Source: Halichoerus grypus (Eukaryota; Chordata; Mammalia; Carnivora; Phocidae). Taken from it: DNA of 64,000 nucleotides. Below, in pieces: positions 1-11,640 of this stretch. The stretch's first letter is position 1. Each line of letters starts with the position of its first letter. The notes beneath the pieces are model-generated. The model was given only the letters and a program-made list of their open reading frames with translations. It was not told the origin of the DNA and searched no databases. The stretch spans positions 123,250,131 through 123,314,130 of the forward strand of contig NC_135714.1 of NCBI RefSeq assembly GCF_964656455.1. The letters run 5' to 3'. A program made the position numbers and the translations under genes.

Positions 1-230
1 TTCAGAGTCTGTCCACCTCAGTCCAAATCCAGGCTTCATGACTTCCTGTGTAACCTGGATGAGTTGCTCACTGTCTCTGCGCCTCATTCTTCCCACCTGC
101 AAAAATGGAGGGAATAACACCATTCAACTCACAGAAATGTTGTGAGGTTTAAAAGAATATGTACCTGTAAAGTGCTTTGGAATATTGCCTAGGCAATAGT
201 AGCCCACAATAATTATCAGCTATTTCTATC
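1..230 (+). mobile_element. MIR SINE, sense, 5' end cut by window edge
   Basis: The order of MIR landmarks is visible on the plus strand: a 'cttcatgacttcctgtgtaa' core (MIR: cttactagctgtgtgacctt), then 'cctcattcttcccacctgc' (tcagtttcctcatctg), then 'aaatggagggaataac', then 'gttgtgaggtttaaaa' and 'gtaaagtgctttgga'. This is the typical 3' half of MIR. It is an old, non-autonomous tRNA-derived SINE once mobilised by L2. It is strongly diverged, so the end is approximate. Confidence 0.8.
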
Positions 231-479
231 ACTTTCATTCTTATTCCCATAGTTTGAGGAAGCCACCGCAGAGGTAAAAGTTGGCTAGACTGAAAGGAAC
301 AACAGAAGAGGCATGAATATGGGAGATGCTTCAAAATTCTGAGTGTTATGGCAACACCATAGTATAAAAGCCCCATAGAGTAGTAGATAAAACCACTGGA
401 TATCCTCCTTTCCAAAATTTTCTAGCTCTCTATTCAGAGCAGTTGTCCATGGGAATGCATCTCTGATTTTATAATTTAA
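231..479. other. Unique sequence, no feature seen
   Basis: There is no recognisable repeat, coding frame or RNA gene here. The short frames that cross it have no family resemblance and run into the neighbouring L1 fragment. Confidence 0.5.
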
Positions 480-1290
480 AAACTCCCAGGTTTCAGAAAT
501 AAAACCGCAATGGAAGACCACTACATATCTTCGAGAATGGCTAAAGTGGAAAAAACAGACAATGCCAAGTACTGGGGAGGGTATGGAGCAATGGAACTCC
601 AGGACACAGATGGTGGTCATGTAAACTGCTAAAAACCACTTTGGAATACTGGTTGGCAGTATCTATGAGAGCTGAGCATATGCATTCTTTATGATCCAGA
701 AATTCCACTTCTAGGTATATACCCAATAGAAATGAATACATATGTTCACCAAAAGGCATGCACAGAAATGTTCACAGGAACAATATTTATAACAGCCCAA
801 ACAGGAAACAACCCAAATTCTATCACAGAAGCATGGGTAAATAAATTGTGGTATATTCACAAAATAGAAGGCTATATATCATAGAGAACAAACAAACCAT
901 TGTTATGCAACACGGATGAATCTTACAAACAATATTGAGAAAAGTAGCCATTATATAAAAGAGTGAATACTTTATGAATCCATTTATATAAATTTTAAAA
1001 GCAGGCAAGACTAAACTATGGTGTTAGAAGTCAGAATAGTCATTGTCCTTCGAGCGAGCTGATAGTGGGAAAGGGAACCAGGGCACTTCCAGAGTGATCT
1101 TGTGCTCTACATGTTGATCTGGGGACAGAGTACCAGAGTGTGCTCACTTAGTAAAAATTTGCCAATATGTGCACACATGTGTATACACACATACACACAT
1201 GCATGTGTGCTAAACTTCAAAAATACACACGTATGTGTATGTGTGTGTATGTATGTTAAACTTCAAAAAAATGTAAATGCAAATAGGAGT
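480..1290 (+). mobile_element. Old L1 fragment, ORF2 C-terminus plus 3' UTR
   Basis: L1 signposts occur in sense order: 'ccagaaattccacttctagg' near 698, 'tatacccaatagaaatgaat' near 718, 'ggaacaatatttataacagc', then 'aacccaaat' and 'gtaaataaattgtggtat' near 835. The copy is frameshifted throughout and encodes nothing. The tail holds a CA/TG-rich tract (1170-1255) and a duplicated phrase 'taaacttcaaaaa' (1211-1223 and 1257-1269), which suggests slippage at the 3' end. Divergence suggests an old mammalian L1 subfamily. Confidence 0.75.
1170..1255. repeat. CA/TG-rich tract with inverted-repeat character
   Basis: A CA-rich half is followed by a TG-rich half. It contains a perfect 16-bp palindrome, cacacatgcatgtgtg, at 1194-1209. 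The tract could fold into a hairpin or small cruciform. It lies in the 3' part of the L1 fragment, so it is most likely a degraded microsatellite and not a functional site. Confidence 0.6.
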
Positions 1291-1384
1291 CTTGAGTGGT
1301 TTAACTATTAAAAAACTATTAGGACCTTTGAAGGACTAACCTCCCCAGGCACTGCTAAGAACTACCCCCCCTTTGTGCTACCAA

Positions 1385-1566
1385 TTAACCCTATACCTCG
1401 GCACCTAATACAATGCATTGAAGTTGCTTGCTTATATGTCTGTCTCCCCTACTCAGTCATAATCTGCTTTAGGCCAGAGACTGTGTCTTATTTATCATTT
1501 GATCTCCAGTGTTCAACACAGAGCCTGGCACAGAGTAGGGCTCTTATAAATGTTTCTTGAATGAAC
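1385..1566 (+). mobile_element. L2 LINE 3' end, sense
   Basis: The plus strand shows typical L2 3' UTR wording: 'gccagagactgtgtcttatt', then 'gatctccagtgttcaacaca', then 'gcctggcacagagtaggg' and 'aaatgtttcttgaatgaa'. L2 elements are ancient and immobile. Only the last ~180 bp is present. Confidence 0.85.
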
Positions 1567-1949
1567 GCAAACTAAAACTAATGAGAAACCAGATACATTT
1601 ACTTTATATATCATAGAAATACATTTTGATGCCAAGTTTGCTGAAACATCAGTTCTTGTCAAGTGAGCCACCCAGTAGTTTATGTCAACTGTCTTCTGAG
1701 TTTTCCCCCAAATTTCACCCAAACCATTGATTGCCTTTCCCTGGCTTTGGAGTATCATTAACTAAGCTCTTCTGATCAGAGGAAGCAGACAACATCACCT
1801 CCTTTATTAAAGATTCCTGGTAGATTCTGTCATTGAAAGATGAAAACAAAATTTGTACATAGCCTAGCTAACTCTGAAATATATCAGAAATATGATAACC
1901 TAGCAAAGGCAGGGTTATGCACTTACACGATCTGCTAAAGTTCGCAGAG
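1567..1949. other. Unique sequence, no feature seen
   Basis: This is ordinary non-repetitive sequence between the L2 copy and the CpG-retaining block. I see no coding frame, RNA gene or motif cluster. Confidence 0.5.
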
Positions 1950-2870
1950 ACAAAGTAAGCATGGAGGAAGCTTTCTCGCTTTGCTATCCCTTAAACAATT
2001 TTCTGAGAGTCGCGGTCTAGTGCTTTAATAGGATGTCAAGAAAAACGAAGTCATCATCTGAGACACAAGATGCTATCCTTCTGAGCGTGGGCCTTTGTGC
2101 TTCCCACCCTGAAGGGCAAGCTCTTACTATTCTCATGAGTCAAATCTGCTTAATTCCCTTGATGTCTCTCTCTTTGTAAAAGTGCACTGACCGACGACAG
2201 CATAGAGCTCCGGCACCCCGGCTTTTATCACACGTGAGCCGTAGCTCTTTGCCTTCGAGACTTACAATACAAAGCAGAAAAGTCCATTTCTTGAGGTTCG
2301 GAAATGAGTTTCATATTTGCTGTCTTGACAGCAGCCAAAAAGGACAAATTAATACAGCCTTATGTACAGAACTGAAAAGGGGGGACGGGAGGGGGAGATT
2401 TACGTCATCCATTCATCAGTGACCTAACCGGAAAAACATTAGTAAATGATTAAAGAAAGATGACCCGAAGGGGAATGCAGGGGGGATTCAGACAGACTTT
2501 GGTCAAAGCCCCCAAATCTAATGTAATTTCAAGCTGGCCTCAAAATTCAATTTGTGTGGAACCTCTAAGTCATCTATTCCGCAACGACATACAGCATAAT
2601 TGCATCTGAACGGCTTCCAGCACAGCACTGAGAAAATGTCGTGTTCCGGGCCCTCAGTGCCCGCGAGGAAGGCGGCCCAGATGACCACACAGGAGGACAG
2701 GCTCAGGAAAGCACGCAGTCTGCCGATCCCACCTGCTGACCGTTGCCCTCCACAGGAAGCACATGTTGCTGCTCAATTCCTGCCAGCATTTGGCTGTCAG
2801 GTAGGGCATCTGCGGCGGGCAGCTCCCGAGGGCTGCCACCTGGTGCTGTCAGTCGGCCTCAGACCAACAA
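1950..2870. promoter_or_regulatory. Candidate conserved cis-regulatory block
   Basis: This is a repeat-free block rich in retained CpG dinucleotides (for example near 1977, 2010, 2045, 2086, 2192, 2210-2220, 2233-2241, 2288, 2600, 2640 and 2672) in a window that is otherwise CpG-poor. It carries recognisable factor-site words: an AP-1 consensus TGAGTCA at 2136-2142, an E-box CACGTG at 2231-2236, and a CRE/ATF-like TTACGTCAT at 2400-2408. Short frames across 2600-2968 read through it but lack any family match. Such a profile is usual for constrained non-coding DNA. Regulatory function is inference only, and no promoter or CpG island is evident. Confidence 0.35.
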
Positions 2871-3916
2871 GAAGAGGGGAGGCATTCATCTATGTGCTTA
2901 TTTTTCTGTGTTTAGGGTATTTCTTGGGACTTGGAGTTTTCACTTGGCAAGTGAACTGGTCTCTTTAGTTAGGAGGGAGAAAAGGAATTTTGCTTGCTTT
3001 CCTTTAACTCAGAGTTCCCTGCTTTGGAAAAGCTGTTTAGTAATACCTGGTTCACCCTCATTAAATCTGTGCAGCTTCTTCGTGGTACTGCAAACTTACT
3101 TGAAAATATATTTGAAAAGTATATCCTAATCATCAGAATGTGAGGCATTGTCAGTAAGCCCTACTATTTTTGAGTGTGTAGTTACAATCACAATAAACAA
3201 ATACAAAGTGAGCGTTTTAATCCCATTAAAAAGAAAAGACAAAAATAAAACAGCAATAAATGTCCCAGGAGAAAGATGGAGCATTCCTTAGAAAAGACCA
3301 TTTTGGCTCCTGTCTCAACAGTTTACAGCATGCAAAGGAATAAAAGATTCTCAGCAAATGTCAACAGTTAGATAATATTTCAACCTCAAAAAGGCTGTTT
3401 TGATCCAAAATCAACTTATATTTAATTTTAACTCCTAACTTGCATTTTGCATCTACAAATGCAGTACAACTTAACCACTGAACCAGTTAGATATAATGAA
3501 ACTTGTTAATGAGGAAGCATGATTTGCTTTTACCAGACTGCGTTAAGTAGTAGGATAATTTTGAACAGAAATTAGAACCTGGGTAAGAAGAAAGCCATTG
3601 CCCTAATGACAAAGAGGGTTTGGTTAGTGGCTTTTTGCTTGGTTTATGTTTCTGATGAGTGACAAAGTAATAATGACAATAAAATGCGTAAAGGGCTAGG
3701 TTAAGGACAGTGTTGGTGGTAATAGGAAAATAATAATAGGAAAATAATCAAACGCTGGGTTTGCTCAATAAACTTTAGACTGTATATCTAAGCACCTATA
3801 GGTTTACTTTTTAAAGCATGCACCCAAACACTTATATACATCACCACTAGAAAACTAACTATATTTCTCTAGCTCTGAACCATATCTTTTCCAGCAATTC
3901 TTTTCATCATGTGCTT
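2871..3916. other. Unique AT-rich sequence with a small tandem duplication
   Basis: I see no gene or named repeat. A perfect 14-bp tandem duplication (aataggaaaataat twice) sits at 3721-3748. The rest is A/T-rich intergenic sequence. Confidence 0.5.
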
Positions 3917-4017
3917 TTTTCTTTCTTTCTTTCTTTCTCTCTCTTTCTTTCTTTCTTTTCTTTCTTTCTTCTCTCTCTCTCTCTTTCTTTCTTTCTCTCT
4001 TTCTTTATTTCTTTTTT
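3917..4017. repeat. (CTTT)n polypyrimidine microsatellite
   Basis: About 100 bp of uninterrupted pyrimidines on the plus strand, made of CTTT units mixed with CT runs. A single a at 4007 is the main break. Mirror-symmetric polypurine/polypyrimidine tracts of this length can form triplex (H-DNA) structures. A frame through it reads as a Ser/Phe/Leu-rich peptide and is not a gene. Confidence 0.95.
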
Positions 4018-6490
4018 TGATAACAGGGAATTATTGAGGAACACAACCATCACGTTATGGCAAAACAGACTGTTCTTAACTTCAAAAACATATTACTATG
4101 GAAATTGGTGTTCAGAAAGTCATGTGGAAATTGCCATGGGTTTATTTCTGTCTTAATGGCATTTTTAACACTGTAAAGAATCACAGTGGAGACAGAATCA
4201 GAGAATCCTACACGAGCATACTTATGCACGTTTTCTAGTAAACATAAGCACTCCATGACCTTTATTTACATGGCCATATTTTCATTCTACCTGTGTATTT
4301 TTAGGAAGTTCAATAAAATATTTGCTCAGAAAGTATTCCGGACATGTGAAGGTCCGAGATGCCAAGTCATACAAAGAACTGGATGCAAGGGAGGAACAGG
4401 AAGTTGAATGGGTGAAAAGTGGTTGGGCAGAGAAGCACAAAAGGGATTCAAAAAATGCAGAATGACCCTTAATTTAAGAATCAGAAGAATCAGACCATAA
4501 CACTAAAAGCAGAAACTGTTTTCATTACTTCTCCATTCCACAAATGGTGTGTCTTGATTATCTTAAAACCCTGGTAAGCTGCCTGTGCTCACTAACACTT
4601 AGGGGAAGCCCAGACAGGGAATGAAGGGGATTTTAGCCTGTTGGGAGGTTTTGGAAACGTCTAAACATCTTCTCTGCGCACTTGCTGATTTCCCATCTGT
4701 CACTTACCATCAGCCCCCGTGCGACAACCACATTGTACTGTGAGCTCTTTCAGGTGCTTCTGCCCATCAGTTTAGCCTTCCACAGGGGTGCTGGTGGAGG
4801 GAAAGTGGCCTAGTGGCGTCAGAAGAAGATGTACACTCTGCGTACCTAAAGAAGGGATTCTAACAACTCCGTGTCTGCCCCAGGAATACTCAGTGAACTC
4901 CAAGGGAATTGCAGCCAACACGCTTGTTAAACTGAAGTGATTTTTCTGAACAGCGAGAGCGTCTGGCTGGCTCACAGATAAGGGCAAATTTCAATCTGCC
5001 CCTTGATACTCTCTCCTCAGTTTTTACATTGAACTGAGAAGTGCCCTTGAACACGCAGGAGAGGTTGCTGCATTTTAGAAGAAGGCTAGGACTACAAAGC
5101 GTTCCTAAGTGTCTAGGCATATTCTATACTCATGTTCGCAGAAACAATATTCCACATTACTTGTCTCTCATTCAACTGGCTCTGAAGTGGAAACACCCAT
5201 CCCCTTGCGTGCACTGTGAGAAATTCCTAGGTTTTGTTTCATGAATTTTTCATGGAAAGCAAAATAGTATTTTTTTTTTTTTTTTAACAGAAGAGCTTTT
5301 GAAATGTCTTGAACTTGCTTTGGGTATTTAATCGGATCAGTTTTCTGTAATGTTGCTTCCCACCCTCCTGTTCTCTCATCCAAACCCCAAATCCTTCAGC
5401 CACTAGCTTGCTCAGGGCCCTGGTTTGATAACCCTGCAATTGGAGGGCGGAGTGGGAGGAAAGCCCTCATACCTTTGTTTTTCTGGTTCTCCCCAACACC
5501 CTGGTGGCCTACTTGGGTGTCCCACAAGCTCTCTGTGGAAAATAGTGTGTCCCATTTAGCAACAACTCCACCTAGCATGAGTTCCTGAGCTATACTTAAA
5601 CAAGGGTAAGAGAGAATTGGAATGATTTGAGGTCTGCATTATGCCATGCAAGAAGAACCATATTCTCTCCATGGTGGTGGGCCACAAAGTAATTTCTGCT
5701 TCTACTTTGGCAACTCCTGGGGTAGAGGGAGTGAAATCATGTTATTTTCCAGTGTGACAAAAATGCAATCGGTGTTCAAGGGCATATTTTCAGGGGAAAT
5801 TTTCAACAAAGTGGAAAGGGGCTTTTGTAACCTAATTAAAAAAAAAAGAAAAAAGAAAAATTTGCTATTTCTCAGAGCTTCTCATAATGTTGGATTATTT
5901 TATACGTGAAGAAAGAGAAATATATTCTATGTAACTCAGAGTATCCATATCCTCATAGCTACATAAAATGATCACACTTGTTCCTATTTCTTCTTCAAAA
6001 TAGCCATTGTCTTTTGTATTTTGTAATATTTATAGAAAAATATGGACTAACTTCATAGTCCAGCTTTTTAAGAATCTCAACTACTTAGAGTGTTTCTCCT
6101 AAGCGTTAAAAACATGCTAAGAGAGGAAGAGGCATGAATCTGTCACCATTTGCATCTAGAGTACTGTGAGCTGAGTATACTTTCTTCTTCAATAATCAGT
6201 CTGAAAAACATTCAAGCAATTTTTTCAAGTATGGAGTCACTAAAATTTAACATTCACACCTATCTATAAAAGTACTGTGATGCAAAACCTACTTCTAACG
6301 TCTGGATTCTCTTACAACATTTCAAAACTGCCTTCTGCCTCCATTTTAATATTCTTTACTGTCTTTCCTTTGGATCCCACGGTACTTAATATCTGTCTAT
6401 CATTCAGTTATATTTCTTATAATACTTTATTGGAAAGATCATGACATTGATCTGTTACATGTTTGTATTCAATTCAAAAATACAAAGCCT
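4018..6490. other. Unique sequence without genes or named repeats
   Basis: About 2.5 kb with no transposable element that I recognise and no credible coding frame. It holds a T run at about 5271-5285 and an A-rich run at about 5839-5860. The lack of CanSINE or L1 insertions over this length is mildly notable, but I see no motif cluster. Confidence 0.45.
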
Positions 6491-6494
6491 TTAA

Positions 6495-6605
6495 GTCCTG
6501 CAATGATGTCTCACTCATTAAGGAATTTCTAGGGCCAAGGACACACCTAGAATTTATAGATGACTAATAAATGTTTGTTGAAGGAAAGAATGAATGGATA
6601 ACAGG
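6495..6605 (+). mobile_element. Probable L2 3' end remnant
   Basis: The phrase 'aataaatgtttgttgaagga' followed by 'aagaatgaatgg' matches the terminal L2 wording (aataaatgtttgttgaatgaatgaa). Upstream similarity is weak, so only the last ~100 bp is claimed. Confidence 0.5.
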
Positions 6606-6634
6606 AAGTCAGACTGACATAAAGACAGCAAAGC

Positions 6635-6669
<35 letters not shown>

Positions 6670-6677
6670 CATATGCT
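6635..6677. repeat. (TA)n microsatellite
   Basis: An alternating AT tract with single g and c interruptions. It is near-palindromic and able to form a cruciform. A frame on the minus strand reads it as an Ile/Tyr repeat and is not a gene. Confidence 0.9.
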
Positions 6678-8789
6678 TTAAAAGACACCAGAAGAATAAA
6701 TGAAGGCACTTTTTTGTACAGAATTTTCAAAAAAGAAAAATAATTTCTTGGCCTTATCTGTATACTTTCTGAATAAACTCCCTTTTTGGAGAGCAAACAA
6801 GACACATGCTTTTAATAAGATGGGGACAAGAGGTGTGGTGGTAGTAATGGAGGGAAGACAGCTAAGTCTGGGCAAGGCTACAGTCCATGCTCAGAGTAAG
6901 AAGGGAGATCCTCTCCAGGGTCTTCCTTCTGTCCTTTAGACCTTCTACCCTGGGCTGCAGTTTTCCCTTATTTTATCACCCTGCTGTTAATGGAAAACCT
7001 TGGGGTTTTTTTAAAGGGTTAAAAACTTGAATGCACCAAATTTGCCTAGTTTGGATTCTACTGGTTGAAAAGAAAACTTCACCTTCCCTTCTTTTCATGC
7101 ACTCAAAGGAATGGGCACAGAGATGAAATGAATAATGGGTTGGACTCATACACATTACAGTGAAAGCTTAATAGCATAAAAGACTTCTCTGGCATCAAAC
7201 TTATAGACATATGAGAACATATTTCTTGTAAACAAAACTAGAGTAAAAATGAAAATGTATTTACATATGTATATATTGTATATCACTATAAATATAGGTA
7301 TTCCTTTAGGGAAATAGTCATGTTTGTAATTAAGAGTATTCAAAATTAGGCATTCAAATCTAGAAGAGGTCTATGAATTTGCAAAAAGCACTCTGCTATC
7401 CCAAAGAGAGGTTTTATAAATAGAAGATTTTGTATATAAGCCTATTTATCTGCAGCCTTGTAAAGAGTTGAGCACTCTCTAGAGAATGTGATCTAAGTAG
7501 GCAAACAATCCAGATAATGTAAATTGCAGTTTGAGGTCTAAGAAATAGAGAAAACATGTTTAGTCTAAAAAAAATATAGAGACCTAAAATGGCATGCAAG
7601 TGCTGAGGAAAGTTTTTCTGGGATGGGATAATATGGGAACACTAAAATATAAATTAAAATCAAGGAGACTTTGCAGTTTAAAATGGTGTGTCAAGGAAGC
7701 TCCTCTTAATAATTTGTCCCAAGCTCCCATCCAATTCCCACAGAGACATGCAAAATAAAAACAAAGGCCAATTATCTATTGCTCGAGTTAAGGATGTATT
7801 TTTATAAATGGAGATAATTCTAAAAAAAAAAAAAAAAATGGAGCCTGCCCATGCTTTACTTCTTGAAACAGAGCAGCCTTTTTTACTTAGAAGGGAAGAA
7901 GACCTTCCTACTGACATCTAGGTCAGTGACCCAGAGCTCTTTACCAACAAGAAAGGGGGGCCATTATTCTTTCGTGGGTCAGATGGTATTTTCTGAGACT
8001 AGCAGAGTACTACGTTCCCAGCCACATTTTTCATATCCATTTTGAGGCTCTATATCCCAGAAAATAAAGGAGCAATAATTTGAAGAAGTACTGATGATCT
8101 CACATTGCTTTCTTGGTGGGGGGGGGGAAGATGGGGAGAAGCTGATGGCAGTATGATTTCATTGGCTGAGTGTATGGAAGAACAGTCTGTCAGTGTAAGA
8201 ACCTGGCAGTTTTCACTTGCTCTGCTGCCCTTTAAGGCCTTATGTTGATTGAGATAAAATTAATGAAAGAAGATCCACATAGAGGCATGTGCTAATTTAT
8301 CAGTGTTGAAATATAAGGACAAAGGGAAAACATCCTATTAAATATCTAGATAGAAATGCAAGTTAACTACAAGAGGGCCAAAATGAGGTTGGTTTTCTTT
8401 TAAACAGGAAAAGTCAGAAGACAATAGGACCATAGCTACACACAATTTTGTAGGAAGAAATTCATCAACTAAAAGCTTGATACCCCAGCTAAGATGTTTT
8501 CAGTGTGAGAAAGCAACAGAATGATGATATTTCTTGGTATGTCAGGCCTAAAAACAAACAAACAAGAAGTCAAATGTTCTTCTGGAAAAAATTATAAGAC
8601 ACAGTGGTCAAGACTTATTTCAAAAATAAAAGCCTAACAGTTAGAAAGTATTCTATGAAAGCATGGTGGCAGAACACTCTGAACTCTATTAAATATAATT
8701 GTCTAAGTATTAATATAAATAAGTCAAAAACTGGAATGCAAATTTCCCAAGATAATTTGAAATATCAAACATATAGACAAACTATAATA
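6678..8789. other. Unique AT-rich sequence, homopolymer runs only
   Basis: No gene or recognisable transposable element is seen. It holds an A run near 7823-7838 and a G run near 8118-8127. Small frames here are chance openings in A/T-rich sequence. Confidence 0.45.
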
Positions 8790-8995
8790 ATAACAGCCTA
8801 TATTGATTGTTAGTATTTGCCAGACACTCTTTTACTGTGCAAATTCATTGACTCTCAACAAGAAAATTTACAAGATGGTTGCCATTATTAACCCTATTTT
8901 CCAGATGAGAAAATTGAGGCACAGAGAACGTCAGTAAATTGCCCTAGGTTACATAGCTAGAAATTGGATATAATAGCCTGAATTTACAAATCTGA
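8790..8995 (-). mobile_element. MIR SINE, antisense
   Basis: The reverse-complement MIR order is present: 'cagacactcttttactgtgc', then 'aaccctattttccagatgag', then 'aaaattgaggcacagagaac', then 'aaattgccctaggttacata'. This matches the antisense core (attttacagatgaggaaactgaggcacagagagg). It is diverged, and the ends are approximate. Confidence 0.85.
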
Positions 8996-9219
8996 GATTT
9001 TTTTTAATTTAGAAATTGAGAGAAGTGGGTAGTAAAATCCTTTAGAGGAACTATATATACATAGTACAAATAAATGTGGTTAAAATCCCCCTCTCCTTCT
9101 TTCCCCAAAATCATTATTTTCCCATCTCTCATCATTTCCTTAAATAGTCACATCATTCATCCATTACTCAAGCCAAAAAAACTAGGAATTATTTTTAATT
9201 ATTTCACATAATCTGTATT

Positions 9220-9680
9220 TAATCCAACAGAAATGTCCCTTCTTTATCCAATTTGTTCATTTCTTTGTTATACCCTGAGCCCAAATACCTATCTTTCTTC
9301 CCACCTCTGACTGCTTCTGTAACTTCGTAATTGATCTCCCTAACTTTTGTCTTAGCCCCCTTTAATCATCTCTTCAACCAACAACCATAAAACATGGCAC
9401 CATCTTTCAAATTCTTCAATAGCTTCCCACTGCTTTTGGAATAGAATGCTGACTCCTTCATGTGTCCTAAGAAGCCTTGCATGTTCTGGCCCCAGACTGC
9501 TGCTTCTACCATATCCTGAATTTAGCATGCCTCTCTCAGCCTTTGACATCTTAAGTATTCAATAAATATATTTCATGGAATATCGGAATAATGTAGTGAA
9601 GTCATTTGAATCAATATGTGTATCTCTTTGTCTTTCACTCACTCTACTCCAGTCACGTTGCTGGATGGTCCCAAATAAAT
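9220..9680 (+). mobile_element. L2 LINE fragment, sense
   Basis: The plus strand reads 'cttcaatagcttcccactgc', then 'ctgactccttcatgtgtcct', then 'cttgcatgttctggccccag', which is the L2 passage ending in ctgcatgatctggcccc. A further L2 phrase, 'cactctactccagtcacgtt', follows at 9640-9659 after a ~100-bp interruption. It is old and non-coding. Confidence 0.75.
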
Positions 9681-9699
9681 GTGGGGTCTAATTGGATAG

Positions 9700-10085
9700 A
9701 AAATTATAGGATAGTTAAAATATTATTAAAGCAAGGGCAAAATTTATAAAGTGTCACCAAAATTCTATATAGAGATAAGGACATACATAGTTGTAAATGC
9801 CTTGATTGAAAAATAAGGACTAAAAATAAAATTTAAAAACATTGCACACAAACTATTAGAAAAATATGCTATTTTTAAAAGAAAAAATTCTTAGATGTAT
9901 AAATGATATTGTTATCTGTTTCTGAGTATTTAAAAATAGAAAAAAACCTATAAAACTTTAATCAAGGAAAAAGTCAATCAAATCAATTTAATATGAGAAA
10001 GGACATATAGGCATATATAGGGATGATTTTTTAAATTTTGAAATTATAGAAAATATTATCTTAATAAAAATTTGGATCTTAATAT
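9700..10085 (+). mobile_element. Possible very old L1 ORF2 remnant
   Basis: A-rich sequence with phrases such as 'cctataaaactttaatcaag' and 'ggaaaaagtcaatcaaatca' resembles the L1 ORF2 passage around 'cctataagactgattaagaa'. The match is loose, and no frame survives. Confidence 0.35.
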
Positions 10086-10087
10086 TC

Positions 10088-10165
10088 AGTGCTGATTCCA
10101 TAGCATCTAAAACAGTGCCTGAGACAGAGAGGTTTTCAGGAAATATTTGATGAATACATAAATTT
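10088..10165 (+). mobile_element. L2 3' tail remnant, sense
   Basis: 'aaacagtgcctgagacagag' followed by 'aaatatttgatgaatacat' recalls the L2 terminal segment (acagtgcctggcacatag ... aatatttgttgaatgaa). It is short and diverged. Confidence 0.55.
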
Positions 10166-10274
10166 TACCAGAAAATATTACTTTTCTCAAGAAATAGAGA
10201 GCCGAAAAAGAGCAACAATCCTGGTGAAGGGAATACTTAATGTTATCAAAGAATTATCTCAAATTCCCAAACCC

Positions 10275-10417
10275 TCTCATTCAGTAAATATTTATTGAGC
10301 ACATACTATATGCCAGGAACTACACTAGACACTGGAAATAACCATCCACCACTACTACCACCCAAAAAAAGTTGTCTTCATAAAGTTTTATTCTTTTCCT
10401 ATTATCAACAAGAAAAA

Positions 10418-10457
<40 letters not shown>

Positions 10458-11010
10458 GTGCCAATATGTGTTATGAATAAAACTACAACAGAGTGAGGGG
10501 AATGGAGCAGGGGCCCCATGGATGGTTATTCTTCAGGGAAGTCAGATAAGGTCCCTGTGGTGTTATCTAAGAAGCACCACTGAAGAAAATGAGGAGCAAT
10601 CCATTCACAAAATGAGCAAAAATCATTCCAGAGAAGGCAGAAAGTGAAGGGGCTCTGAAGTAAAAGTGTGTTCCTATGTCTGGAGCTGAATGAGTCAGGC
10701 AAAAGTGGTAAGACCCAGGTCATGTGGGCCTCGGAGGCACTGCACTCTGAATAAGAAGGAAGCCACTGTGTGGCCTTGATCTAACATGATCTAACTTACA
10801 CTTGAAATCCATAATGGGATTATGGTGTGGAGAATAGACCCCGGGGTTCAAGGGAAAAGCTGGAAGAACTAGGTCATTGCTACAATTCCAGCAAGAGATG
10901 ATGGTGGCTGAAACCAGGGTAGTCACAAATGGTAGTCACAAATGGTGTATTAGTGCCAGATTCTGGAATCATCCTGAAGATGGAGCTGACAGGATTTGCT
11001 GATGAATGAG
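10275..11010 (-). mobile_element. L2 LINE, antisense, with internal (CA)n
   Basis: The antisense L2 start is clear: 'ttcagtaaatatttattgag' and 'cacatactatatgccaggaa'. Later antisense L2 phrases follow: 'ttccagagaaggcagaaagt', 'agcaagagatgatggtggct' and 'gctgacaggatttgctgatg'. The last two match antisense L2 ORF-proximal consensus. A (CA)n array at 10420-10455 and a 13-bp tandem duplication (10918-10943) lie inside it. Confidence 0.75.
10420..10455. repeat. (CA)n microsatellite
   Basis: About 18 uninterrupted CA units inside the antisense L2 copy. Arrays of this purity are likely polymorphic. Confidence 0.97.
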
Positions 11011-11039
11011 GAGAACTTAAACTCTAAGACAGTAAAACA

Positions 11040-11640
11040 TCTTATAAGCTGCAAAAACAATCAAACACACAAAAACCAAAGCAAACAGTAGGGCACGGGT
11101 TCAGTGCAGGGATCAATAACTAGACCTATGTAAAGAGATAACCCATTAACAGATGCTAGAATATATTTTTAAAATTAAGTATATGATAAGCTTGGCTTTA
11201 CAAATCAAATATGTGGAAAGAAAGAATTACTCAGTAAATGGTGCTAAGTTAATTCATTACATATTTTAAAGTCATATTCTTAGCTATTACAAATGCCAAA
11301 GAATGGTGGATGGAGTGATAAATTTAACGGGATCAATTTTTTAAAGGCGACTATTAATATCTAGAAGAAAATTTTGATGAATCTTTATCTGAACTCAGTA
11401 CCCATAGAACTTCTGAATTTAAGAGCAACAAAAGAAATCACAAAGAGGGGGATATACTACAGCATTAACTAGATAAAAACATAAAACTTCTATAGGTCAA
11501 AGATATATAAACAAAATTAAAACCAAACAAACTAGAAAATTTTGTCAAAAATGACAATAGATCATGTTCTTATCATATACAAATTCATTTTTTAGAAAAA
11601 TCAAAACCAAAAATGAACCCTAACCACCATGATAAGGAAC
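11040..11640 (+). mobile_element. Old L1 ORF2 fragment, sense
   Basis: Sense-strand L1 phrases are recognisable: 'gcattaactagataaaaaca' and 'aaaacttctataggtcaaag', followed by 'ataaacaaaattaaaacc', which correspond to L1 'aaaacttctgtatatcaaaagacatcataaacaaaattaaaa' read in pieces. The flanks are less certain. No frame is open. Confidence 0.6.

Noticed and set aside
2600..3129. Overlapping plus-strand frames of 122 and 128 codons near the CpG-rich block
   Set aside because: Two phases are open over the same DNA and a minus frame too, which is typical of GC-richer non-coding DNA. No recognisable domain.
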